Notes under the pieces: generated by a model
Database searches by the model: none
Told to the model about the DNA's origin: nothing
What the model saw: only the letters and a program-made list of their open reading frames with translations
Part shown: one piece after another, positions 48,231 to 58,137 of the stretch
Layout of the letters: every line of letters begins with the position of its first letter
How positions within the stretch are numbered: the stretch's first letter is position 1
Assembly: GCA_013146195.2 (NCBI GenBank)
Contig: CM028380.1
Coordinates: 86,368,049 to 86,432,048, forward strand
Origin: Codonopsis lanceolata
Taxonomy: Eukaryota; Streptophyta; Magnoliopsida; Asterales; Campanulaceae
Direction of reading: 5' to 3'
DNA length: 64,000 nt
Made by a program: the position numbers and the translations under genes

Positions 48231-49855
48231 GATGTTATTCCTTAACTGAGCAAGTAGTTGTATGTTAGTGGCATATTTGACTAGTAAAAATATAAGCAAT
48301 TATCCTAGAGTAGATTACAACCAACCAATATCCCATAAATAGTAGTCTAACAGAAGAAAAAATAAAGTAAAACAAATAATACATATATATGCCACATGTA
48401 AAAGTAATAGGCAATAGAAATCAAAATACCTCCTGAAGTACAAGTAAATGGTTGGTTATTGAACTGGCAGCTTCCCAAGCAAAGTGATAGCTAGTGAAAT
48501 TAGACCCGCATAAGTAAAAAATAAATTATGTGAACGGTCATCTTAAGATTCACACAAATAATTTGTCATACGCCTTTCCTATAGCAACATTCATTTGGAA
48601 ATCCAAGGTTCTATACAAACTTAAGGCGTTTGCTTGGTCTCTTGTGCTTAATCGGTTGAACACTTGAACACCAATGATTGCCCATTTGCTATGAAATCTG
48701 TGTTCCTTAATTGAATTTAATAACTTCAAAAGAATGGGAAAATGAAACGATATCAGGTAAATGACATGCTTAGACATCATTATTAGATTTTTCAGAGTCG
48801 ATCTATCTAAGAATTAACATTTAACTCAGTCACAGCCGAAACGAAGATCAGTTGGTAATAATGAAACTATGAAAGTAACATGAACTGGATTACTGTGTCT
48901 TGATTAGTTTTTTTCTGGTTGATAATGTAAATTGTTCATAGGGTGGTTCAGCGGCTGAAGCTGGCAAGGGTCCGTGGGAGAGAGGTCTCCACGGCCTTGT
49001 TATATCACTTTTTGTTGTAAAAAAAAAAAAAGAATAGACCTGGTCTAGGTTTTGTGGGTAGAATATTATAAATTGGTTGGGATATATAGGTTCTGAGACC
49101 ACTTTACTTCATACTCCAACGGTTATGGATGCTACTCTATGTACGGATGGCATGTATGTGTGTTTGTGTTTATATCTCTTGAGAGAGAGAGTATGACTAC
49201 CGATTAAAAGAAGTGTGATCTGTAATCTCCCATAGCTTATGAATTAATAAATCCCTCTTATTTTGCTATATTTCCATAAAAATGTTCTAACAAGGAAATT
49301 GCTTAGAGAGATTGCCACTTCCAAGAATTTCACTATTTCCCCTCATTGACTCTTGAGATTCAACTGGTGTTTATGGGACTTGGATGGGAGAAGCTTGTTA
49401 TTCAGAAAGAAATTCATTTTAAACTGTTTAAATTCATGCACCCGCAAAGTAGTGATGTAGTTGAGAGTAATTTAAGTAGCTGATAGTGGTAGATTAAGTA
49501 GAAAAGGAGTAAAGTAGCGCGGGTTTTTGATTTCTAAGTAATATGCCAATTTGGAATTCAACTTTCTTTAACCAAAACATTGACTAACAATAATTTTTTT
49601 ATTACTGAATGGCATTAAGCATTTTGTAGACCATTTATGTTTTGTTTGGTAAAGGTTCCAATAAAGGGCCATACACTTTCCGTCTTCCTTTCTAAATACT
49701 TAGTTTTATTGTCTGTATTGCTATATAGAAAAACTTCTTGTCTGTATTGCTATGGGGAATCTGCTTAGTTTTTTTTCTATTTCTAAGTTAGTTGATAATG
49801 GAATGTTTTTGGTATTCTAATTATTCATTCTGCTTTATTATAGAACTTTATGCAG
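48231..49855. other. CACTA 5' region upstream of the transposase, little coding signal
   Basis: No gene I can support. A minus-strand frame at 48550-48780 has a plausible-looking end (VFNRLSTRDQANALSLYR) but no recognised family, and could be another captured exon. A short segment at 48936-49031 ends in poly(A) and begins GGTGGTTCAGCGGCTGAAG; it may be a decayed SINE. Confidence 0.4.
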
Positions 49856-50022
49856 GAGGAAGATGTACGATTGGAGACTACACGGGCTAGATGTAATAAT
49901 TTACTCATACTTTTTGTCTTTGGATATCTTTTTTCTTAATTTGAGCTGAAGAAATTAAGTTTATTCCTGGCAGTTTCAAAAGTTCTCAAACGGCATGGAG
50001 AATTAACTGAGCGCCTTTCTAG
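49856..50022 (+). pseudogene. Captured two-exon fragment of an unidentified coiled-coil protein
   Basis: Exon 49856-49892 (after TATGCAG) gives EEDVRLETTRAR. Donor GTAATA and acceptor CTGGCAG lead to exon 49974-50022, giving SKVLKRHGELTERLS in phase. It ends at a GTATTA donor. The charged heptad-like sequence is convincing as a real protein, but I do not recognise the gene. It is the first of three plus-strand host fragments inside the CACTA element, opposite to the transposase genes. The following 50,023-50,766 shows no exon. Confidence 0.5.
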
Positions 50023-50766
50023 GTATTAACTTTTGGTAGATCCCAAAGTTGCATTCAGTATGCACTTATATCATTGTTAAGAAGACACAACATTTACATT
50101 TGCAATTGTTATTTGTGCTTTAGTTGATAGATAAGCGTGTAGGATTTTCTGCCTCAATGAATTAATATGATATTTCTTGTAAAGTATGTCCCGGGCCTCC
50201 CGGCAGAGTGCTAATACTTGTTAAAGTGTCTAGAGCTATTGTTATATATTTATCTATATATATATTTTTCTGCTAGATTCACATCATACTTGATTCTCTC
50301 TTTTCTACTATCAACCAAAATGCTCACATTGTTTTTTGATAAGTAAGAAACATATATAAGCACAACCTCAAATCAGGGTCGTGTCCTTTGTATACAGGGA
50401 GTAGACTCCAAAATTTTACAAGAAAAGCTATGATTCTCTCTAACTAGAAAACTAGAAATAAGAGCATTGTGAAAAGAAGAAAGTCTGAATAAAGGACGAT
50501 AAGAAGTAAGAAGCGGAGCCTTCTCATCCAGAGGTCCACCCAAATCGGACCTTACTCTCATTCCCAACAGAGTAACGTCAATCAGTAAATAAGGCCAAAG
50601 AGATGACTGCATTAGCGAATGAAGTTTAATGATAATAATTTTTTTGCCAGACAATATGTTTGCTTTGAATGTACATGTTTAAGATATTTCTAATTAAGTT
50701 TACTTCCTGTTATGGACCCAGCAAAACAGCTACAGGAAGTACATGAAACTGAAATCCACGTATAAA

Positions 50767-51066
50767 ATGGAAAGAGGCAAGCCAGTTATTGTTACTAACG
50801 ACGAGGGGCAAAGGACTACGCCGTCTGTGGTGGCGTTTACCAAGACCGGGGACAGGCTTGTTGGACAAATTGCTAAGAGGCAGGCCGTTGTTAATCCCGA
50901 GAATACTTTCTTTTCAGTCAAGAGGTTTATTGGGAGGAAGATGTCGGAGGTTGATGAGGAGTCTAAGCAGGTTTCGTATACGGTGGTGAGGGATGAGAAT
51001 GGGAATGCGAAGCTAGATTGTCCGGCAATTGGGAAGCAATTTGCTGCCAAAGAAATTTTAGCTCAG
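50767..51066 (+). pseudogene. Captured fragment of a chloroplast-type HSP70 gene
   Basis: 100 codons, from MERGKPVIVTN through QRTTPSVVAFTKTGDRLVGQ and VNPENTFFSVKRFIGRKM to CPAIGKQFAAKEILAQ. This is the N-terminal part of the ATPase domain of DnaK-type HSP70. The wording KMSEVDEESKQVSY is characteristic of plastid stromal HSP70. The right end coincides with an exon end (CAG then GTATAA). The left end is truncated within the exon and lacks the GIDLGTTNS phosphate-binding motif. The rest of the 70-kDa protein is absent, so it is non-functional as a chaperone. Confidence 0.88.
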
Positions 51067-51260
51067 GTATAATTTAATTATTTCCAGAGTGGGGTGCCAT
51101 CCTTATTTCCGTGACACTATACTTTTGTTCGGCGAGGTCATATTCCCAACCTTATAACGTTCAATTTTTTTCCTAGCATAGAACAGGACAGGTAAAAGTT
51201 TCCCAACCCCCCCAGTTATGTACTTTTGGAACTGAATTGTATATGCATTTTAATATTCAG

Positions 51261-52917
51261 ATAATACCACAATCTATTTGTTCCCGGTATGGTTTGGTAA
51301 TTGGTGCAGCAATGGCCCCAGTTGTTCGTGTTCTGGTCTGGATTTGGTTTCCTGTGGCATATCCTATAAGCAAGGTAATATTTTCAAGGAAAAAAACCAT
51401 CGCTCCTTGGTTCCTAGTTACCTCTGCATTACTCCGAAAATGAAGTTCATATCTAATATTCTCCAAAATCCAATCCTTGATCATCACTGCTCTATCATGT
51501 CAGGTATTAGACTTTGTTTTAGGCAAGGGACATGCAGCTCTTTTTCACCGAGCTGAGTTGAAGACGTTAGTTGATTTTCATGGTAACAAGGTAATTAGTT
51601 TCTTGCTCAACACTATATATAGCCATCAGTTATATATCTCTATTCATGGGTAGACTATTTGATAAGTGTGGGGAGGTCAACAACTCAACAATGGAGGTAG
51701 GTTCAAGGGTAGTCAATGAAAGTTACACCCGTAGCAAGAGGGAAGAAGGCTGGGGGATTAAAACCGGGCTGGAAAAGAGGATAAAGGGGGGCGCGGGCTG
51801 GTGTGACAAGACTAAGTGGACTCAGGATAGTGTCGGGTTTGACAAGTTGGGAATGCAAGAGAAAGGAGGAACCAACTTGGAGGCCCAAGGGTTTGCATGG
51901 CACGGGTTCAAGAGAGGCAACATTGGTGCAAGAGGAATCGGTTGACTCAATCCTTGAGTCATAAGGATTTTCTTGGATTAGTGCTCTAAGAAAAAGCTGC
52001 TGGAATAGAGTCCAAGGTGGATTGTTTAAATAAGTCTTTTCTTTCTAGTAATTTAGGACTTCCTTTTCTAAATTAAAGTAGGACTTTTACTTTCCTAGTT
52101 TGTTAGGAGTTCCTTTTTATTTTGGTAAGTAAATTAGGGTGAATTCTTGTAGCCTTTATAAGGCATTTACTTTTATTGAATGGGACAGATTTTGTGAACG
52201 CAAAGAAACTTCAAAGAACGAGTTCGTTCTTCTCTCAAACCGAATTAATCCTACCAAGGTGAGTGAAGCCTAGGTTGATTTCTTCGTCGGATTTCTTTAC
52301 GTCGAGCGAGTGAAACTCGACTGGTGAGTCCGCCTATCCGTCTTTATTTTCTATTGTATTGTGCGTGTATTCAGGGCTGTTACGGGGCTGTTTTGACTTG
52401 TGTTTGGAACAGCCTGCTCGTGTAGTTCGGGGCAGATTTTCGGCTGTTAAAAATTGGTGTTTCGAGGCTATATTCAGGACTGTTTTAGAATGGATTTTGA
52501 GCAGGTTTTGTGGCTGAAGTTGGGACAATTTTGAGCAGGTTTTGGACAGACTAAAGGGCTGGGAATTATTGGTTAATTGGCTAGTAATTTTGGGGCAGGT
52601 TTGAGTCGGGTTTGGGGCTGAATAAAGAGAGCTGAATCAGATTTGTTGGTTCAGTTTTGACGCCGCATCACTATTAGATGGTAAGCTTGTTATATTCAAG
52701 TAAAAGAGAAAAAAAGAACAAGAGTTATATGCACACTGCAATTTAATGGGGTTATCTTTCTCATGGTGGGTAAGCAGGCTGGAAAAGGTGGAGAATTATC
52801 CCATGAAGAGACAACAATCATAGCAGGAGCGCTTGAAGTTACTGAAAAAACAGCAAGGGATGCTATGACTCCTATATCTGAAACTTTTTCCATTGATATC
52901 AACGGGAAGCTTGATAA
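51261..52917 (+). pseudogene. Captured fragment of a CNNM/DUF21 (CBS-domain) membrane protein gene
   Basis: Three exons with good splice sites: 51261-51374 (IIPQSICSRYGLVIGAAM ... VWIWFPVAYPISK), 51504-51590 (VLDFVLGKGHAALFHRAELK ... DFHGNK) and 52778 to about 52917 (AGKGGELSHEETTIIAGALE ... DAMTPISETFSIDINGKLD). They match the end of the DUF21 transmembrane domain and its cytosolic helix leading to the CBS pair in plant CNNM-like proteins. Frames join across introns without stops. The N-terminus and the CBS domains are missing. A solo LTR (51660-52670) lies in the second intron. The segment shares strand with the two other captured fragments. Confidence 0.85.
51660..52670 (+). mobile_element. 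Solo LTR in the captured CNNM intron
   Basis: 1,011 bp, TGATAAGTG to CCGCATCA, flanked by perfect CTATT duplications (51655-51659 and 52671-52675). A TATA-like CCTTTATAAGGC lies near 52155. No internal region remains. Its composition (short T-rich leader, GAACGAGTTCG palindrome) resembles the gypsy LTR at 63288. Confidence 0.9.
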
Positions 52918-53160
52918 GTATAATTGCATCTTCGTGAAGGAAATAAGATGTTCAATACACACTCAAATCAACCAATGCAATACTTTCCAGCTTTATGCAG
53001 GCAAATGTGTATAAACGAGGGGAGGATAATTCCGAAGGAGCTTGTCTTAATGGCAGTAAACACAAGGAGGCATTAGAGCTTGTAGCCAAGGACTAATCAG
53101 TTCTTGCTAAAAAACCCAGAAGCTGATCCATCTCATCAGCATGTACACCAAACCAGTATT

Positions 53161-53181
53161 CACACACACACACACACACAC
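53161..53181. repeat. (CA)n microsatellite
   Basis: About ten CA units. The surrounding 52,920-53,450 holds no gene I can support. Confidence 0.9.
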
Positions 53182-53450
53182 ATTAAAGAGAGAGGACCAA
53201 AATCAATCAAATCTAACTAGCCAAGCCAAACTGCATAAATAAACAAGGGCACTTGTATTTGGCTTTCACATTATTGACGGTAATGTCTTTCCTTTTTTTT
53301 TGTTGGAATTATCACTAGAAGAGGTGAGTTAAACCAATGGATGGCTGCTATGCGCATACACATAAGGGTTGAATTAAGAGCAGCAGCATAATTACCCTGA
53401 ATAATGGCTTAGGATGCAACATAATAAAATTATAAAATTATAAAATTAAA

Positions 53451-53630
53451 TAGGAAGGTAATCAGCCGTGTCCCTCTTGTCATTCACCAAAGGATATATA
53501 TACAAAATGATATCAGAGATCCTATGAGATCCTAGCCTAACTTATAATGCACTAATCTAGGCTATAAATTAGGATACACAATATTTACATATATCTTTGA
53601 AGATTCTATTAATATATACAGATTCTATTA
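53451..53630 (-). repeat. Copia 3' LTR
   Basis: 180 bp, reading TAATAGAATCTG to CTTCCTA on the minus strand. The polyprotein stop TAA (53628-53630) is the first three bases of this LTR. Confidence 0.9.
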
Positions 53631-54957
53631 CTCCCCTACAGTCGAAGCGGGAGAAGGGAGAACGCTGAGACTGTCCCGAAAGTCGTTAAATAGAATCAAT
53701 GGAAGGCCTTTGGTGAAGATATCTGCAATCTGATGACGAGAGGGAACGTGTAGAACACGGACCTGACCACGAGCAACTTTCTCACGAACAAAGTGAATAT
53801 CCAACTCAACATGTTTAGTACGTTGATGCTGAATGGGATTGCCGGAGAGATATATGGCACTGACGTTATCACAATAGACTAAAGTAGCCTTTGTAATAGG
53901 GAAGTGCAGTTCAAGGAGAAGATTGCGCAACCAGCAAGTTTCAGAGACGATGTTGGCGACTCCCCTGTATTCAGCTTCGGCACTAGAACGAGACAAGGTA
54001 GCTTGCCGTTTGGAAGACAGTAACCCGATGTGGAACGCCTGGTTTCAGGGCACCCCCCCAATCGGCGTCAGTGTAAGATACCAGAGTAGCTGTTGAGGAA
54101 GGATATAGATGCAAGCCATGGGTGAGAGTACCTTGAAGGTAGCGCACAATTCGCTTAAGGGCCTGCATGTGCACCTCCATCGGGTTGTGCATGAAAAGGC
54201 AAACTTGCTGGACATCATAGGATATGTCAGGTCTAGTGAACGTGAGGTACTGTAATGCACCTGCAAGGCTCCGATAATGAGAAGGATCAGCATAGGGCGT
54301 ACTGGAGGATGCACTCAACTTGGGTTTAGTATCAACGGGCGTGGAGCAAGGCTTGCAAGAGGACATCCCAGCCCGGTGTATGATTTCCTCGGCATAATTT
54401 TTTTGAGATAGAAAGAGACCATCCGGATGACGAGTAACAGCAATGCCCAAGAAAAAATGTAAAGGACCCAAATCTTTCATTGCAAACTCCGAGCTGAGAA
54501 GAGCCATGATAGATTTGCGTAGACCATCTGAGGATGCTGTAAGAATAATATCATCGACATATAAAAGTATGTATGCTAAATCAGTACCTCTCTTATAAAT
54601 AAAAAGGGAATGATCAGACTTGCTATGGGAGAAACCAAGATGAGAAGCATAATCTGCAAACCGTTTGTACCAAGCCCGAGGAGCTTGCTTGAGCTCGTAG
54701 AGAGACTTTTTTAGCAAACAGACATGATTAGATAAAGATTTGTCACGAAAACCCAAAGGTTGATGCATGTAGACAGTTTCCTTAAGTTCACCATGTAGGA
54801 AAGCATTTTGAACGTCCAGTTGGTGTATTGGCCAAGCATTGGAGAGGGCTAAACTGAGAACAGTGCGAATAGTGGCTGGTTTGACAACCGGACTGAAAGT
54901 GTCACCACAATCCACGCCAACCTGTTGAGTCCTCCCATCACCTACAAGACGAGCTTT
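53628..54957 (-). pseudogene. Copia reverse transcriptase and RNase H
   Basis: RT: DTFSPVVKPATIRTVLSLAL, QLDVQNAFLHGELKETVYM, KSLYELKQAPRAWYKRF, catalytic YVDDIILTA (near 54545) and LAGALQYLTFTRPDI. RNase H: DADWGG, then a frame change at a run of seven C on the plus strand (54053-54059), TRRSTSGYC, a short internal deletion with a second frame change near 54,010, and SRSSAEAEYRGVAN ... HVELDIHFVREKVARG ... ADIFTKGLP to the stop. An in-frame TAG at 54958-54960 separates it from integrase. Confidence 0.92.
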
Positions 54958-57288
54958 CTACCTTTCAAAAGAGCCATCATAATTTTCTTTGTGTTTAAAA
55001 ATCCACATGGAACGTATGACATTAATGTTGGGGGGACGGGGCACTAACTCCCATGTCTTATTTTTAATAAGAGCATTATACTCATCGGTCATGGCCATTT
55101 TCCAATTCGGGTCATGAAGGGCAGACACGGGGTTGCGAGGGAGAGGAGACGGAGAGACTTGAGAAATGAGACTAAAGGGAGGCTTGGGCTTGAAGATGCC
55201 ATTTTGACTCCTAGTGGTTGGTCTGTGGGTTTGGACGGTGGAGGAGTGAGCTGGTGAGGGGGCCGACTGGATTTCAGAAAGAGGAGGAGGCCCAGTAGAG
55301 AAACCAGGAGGAATAGAGGAACTGCCAATAGATGGGTTGCCAGAAGATGGGCTTGGAGCCGTTGGGCCGCTGGGGGATGGGGCTGGAGGGACTGGCGATT
55401 GGGCAGAGATAGGAGGGGTTTGAGATGGGGCTGGATTATGTAGTTGATGGATCAGTAAGGGAGAGAGGCCACAATCCAAAAAATCATATGTATGAGAAAC
55501 AGGCGTGTGGATTTTAGCAAAAGGAAAAAGAGCTTCATTAAAAATAACGTGACGACTAATGATGATTTTCTTGGAGGATAGATCATAACATTTGTAGCCA
55601 CGATGATGAGGAGGATAGCCCAAAAAGACACACGGGGTAGAACGGGCTTGAAGTTTGTGAATAGTGGTAGAGGGAAAAAGAGGGTAGCATAGGCAACCGA
55701 AGACGTGAAGATGGGAGTAGGATGGGTTTTGGTGATAAAGTCGGTGAAAAGGAGTGGAATAAGAGAGTTGTTTATTTGGAAGAATGTTAAGAAGGTAAGT
55801 GGCCATTTGTAACGCATGAGACCAGAATGTAGAAGGAATGGATGCGTGAGTAAGAAGGGTACGGACGATATTATTTATGGAACGTAGTTTGCGTTCGGCC
55901 TTGCCATTTTGTGCGGAGGTGTGGGGACAGGAAAAACGAAAAGAAAGACCATTGTCATTGCAAAAAGTCCAGAAATGTTTATTATCAAACTCTGTTCCAT
56001 TATCACACTGAAAAGTCTTTATTTCCCGTTCAAATTGGGTGTGAATAAAATTGCAAAACGTTAAAAAAGTAAAATAGACTTGAGACTTTTTAGATAGAGG
56101 GAATGTCCATAGAAAATTAGAATAATCATCGAGTAAGAGAAGATAGTAGCGATGACCCGACGAACTTAACACCGGAGAAGTCCAAATATCACTATGAATT
56201 AAATCAAAAGGCATAGTAGAGCGAGAAGTAGAAGCAACAAATGGCAATTTAATGTGTTTTCCAAGAATCCAAGAATGACAAAAATTAGATCTACTAGCAG
56301 CATTACATGAGATAAATTTATTCTGTTTAAGAGAATTAAAAACAGGAGGTCCCGGGTGACCCAAACGGGCATGCCATAGTGATGGTGCTAAAGCGGTAAA
56401 AGAGGCGGCTGGAAAAGAGAACTTAGAATTAGTAACAGGATAGAGATCGCTGTGACTATCACATCTCATGAGAGGCGTCCCCGTCCGGAAATCCTTCACA
56501 GAAAAACCAAACGGGTCAAATTCAACAGTAACAGAATTATCAGTTGTGAATTTGCGAACAGAAATTAAGTTCTTAACAATTTGAGGAGCATGAAGAACAT
56601 TACGTAAAGAAAAAGAAGGATTCGGAGGAGATAAAGAGGTATGTCCATAACCTTTAATTGGAATAAAGTGACCATTACCGACCAGTATACCGCGACTAAT
56701 GCTCGAATTAAAATAAGGTGAGAGAGTACCCTGTTCAGATGTCATATGGGAAGTCGCTCCAGTGTCCATGTGCCAATTTGCATCCGGTGGAGTAAGTCCA
56801 AGAGTGTGCATGACAGCTTCGATGTCGGTTGGAGTGGGCTGTGTAGAAGCTGAATAGGCTTGCGGAGGGCGTGAACCAAGAAGACCAGCATGCTGAGTTG
56901 GTGGAGGTGGTCGCTGCCAGGGAGTTGTTGGATAAGGAGAGGGAGGGACAGCCCACGGTGAAAAAGAAAACGGCCATTGTGAACCAGAATTCAACCAAGG
57001 TTGCTGTGGCAAATGCTGATTGTGTCCAGCCTGTTGTTGCTGCCTGCCACCACGGTTCCCGCCGTGATTATGACCAGTGCGTGCACCACCGCCCCTGCCA
57101 CCATGACGTCCACCACCTCGGTTTCTGCCAGAACTGTTATGATGGTTTCCTCGGCGGCCATTTCCATGGGAACGAGCAGGTGGAGAGGAGGCATTTGGAG
57201 GAAAGATGTGTTCAGAATCTTGAGCAACCATGGCTGCATTGGAGTTGGTTGCAGCCTGTTTTGCTAACCCGGCTTCCTCCAAGTACAA
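54958..57288 (-). pseudogene. Copia gag C-terminus, protease and integrase
   Basis: A Gly/Arg/His-rich stretch (RGNHHNSSGRNRGGGRHGG) replaces the usual zinc knuckle. The protease reads NWHMDTGATSHMT (active-site DTGA). Integrase follows, with the pre-integrase HARLGH, the core HSDIWTSPVLSSSG, CDNGTEF and SAQNGKAERK (acidic residues present), and the copia-type end VFGCLCYPL ... FLGYPPHHRGYKCY. The zinc-binding finger reads FCHSWILGKH: at 56269-56271 the second Cys of the HHCC set is Trp. It ends at a TAG. Confidence 0.9.
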
Positions 57289-57889
57289 TCATGGAGCGGG
57301 CTTGATAGAATTGAGGAATGGGATTGCTCTGGCGGATCAAGGTGCCCACTCCATGGTAGGCTTCAGTGAGACCGGCCACCATCTGAAGAACGAGGCGATT
57401 GTTGGAGACGGGAGCGCCAACGTTCTTTAGTTGATCAGACAAGACCTTGAGTCGCTGACAGTAAGCAGAAGCATTGGAGAAATCTTCCATGTTGGTGTGA
57501 GAGAACTCTTGCTCAAGGGTGACGGCGCGAGAGTTTTTATTGTCTTGGAAGATATCACGGAGGCGATTCCAAGCATCCATGGCCGTTGCATCAGGTTCAA
57601 TGATGGTTTGTAACAGGTCATTGGAAATAGTGGAGTAGATCCAAGAAAGAACGGTGGCGTCGAGGGTTAACCACAGCTCTTTTTCGGCATCGGTAGTGGG
57701 TTCTTTGGTGGTGCCTTCAGCCGGAGGAAGAATATGGTCAATGACCCGAAAGGAGCGCGTGTGAATTTTGAAGAGTTCCGCCCACGTCGCGTATTGGACG
57801 TTTTCCATCTCAAGAGTAACTGAGATGTGGTTCTTGATGTTGGACACAGCAAGAGCCGGGTGGAAGGACGGAGTTTTGGGGGCAGACAT
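57212..57889 (-). pseudogene. Copia Gag, frameshifted
   Basis: Starts MSAPKTPSFHPALAVSN at 57889, about 70 bp after the 5' LTR. Gag features: NVQYATWAELFKIHTRSF, DAMDAWNRLRDIFQDN-like sequence, EQEFSHTNMEDFSNASAYCQ and LVLQMVAGLTEAYHGVGTLI. A one-base frame change near 57,290 breaks the link to the rest of the polyprotein. Confidence 0.9.
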
Positions 57890-57957
57890 GGCGGCTGAAG
57901 AAAATGGAAAAGAAGAAGGTAGAAGAGAAAGAAATACCCTAAGGCTCTGATACCATG

Positions 57958-58137
57958 TAGGAAGGTAATCAGCCGTGTCCCTCTTGTCATTCACCAAAGG
58001 ATATATATACAAAATGATATCAGAGATCCTATGAGATCCTAGCCTAACTTATAATGCACTAATCTAGGCTATAAATTAGGATACACAATATTTACATATA
58101 TCTTTGAAGATTCTATTAATATATACAGATTCTATTA
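57958..58137 (-). repeat. Copia 5' LTR
   Basis: Identical by eye to 53451-53630. It is followed on the minus strand by two bases and the TGGTATCAGAGCC primer site at about 57943-57955. Confidence 0.9.

Larger units (their letters stand above)
53451..58137 (-). mobile_element. Ty1/copia LTR retrotransposon
   Basis: 4,687 bp on the minus strand with 180-bp LTRs (57958-58137 and 53451-53630) that I read as identical. The domain order gag, protease, integrase, RT, RNase H is that of copia. The LTRs begin TAATAG and end TTCCTA rather than TG/CA. The 5' side is followed by CATGGTATCAGAGCC, the tRNA-Met primer site. A purine-rich GTAGGGGAG precedes the 3' LTR. The flanking pentamers differ. It is inserted in the CACTA element. 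Confidence 0.93.

Noticed and set aside
48936..49031. SINE with tRNA-like head and poly(A)
   Set aside because: Too short, no convincing B box and no target duplication; mentioned only in the region note.
50767..51066. Working HSP70 gene
   Set aside because: Only 100 codons of the ATPase domain remain, with no nucleotide-binding N-terminus or downstream exons.
51646..51945. 99-codon Lys/Gly-rich plus-strand ORF
   Set aside because: Lies within the solo LTR U3; no family resemblance.
56871..57305. 144-codon plus-strand ORF
   Set aside because: Antisense shadow of the Gly/Arg-rich part of copia Gag; no independent features.
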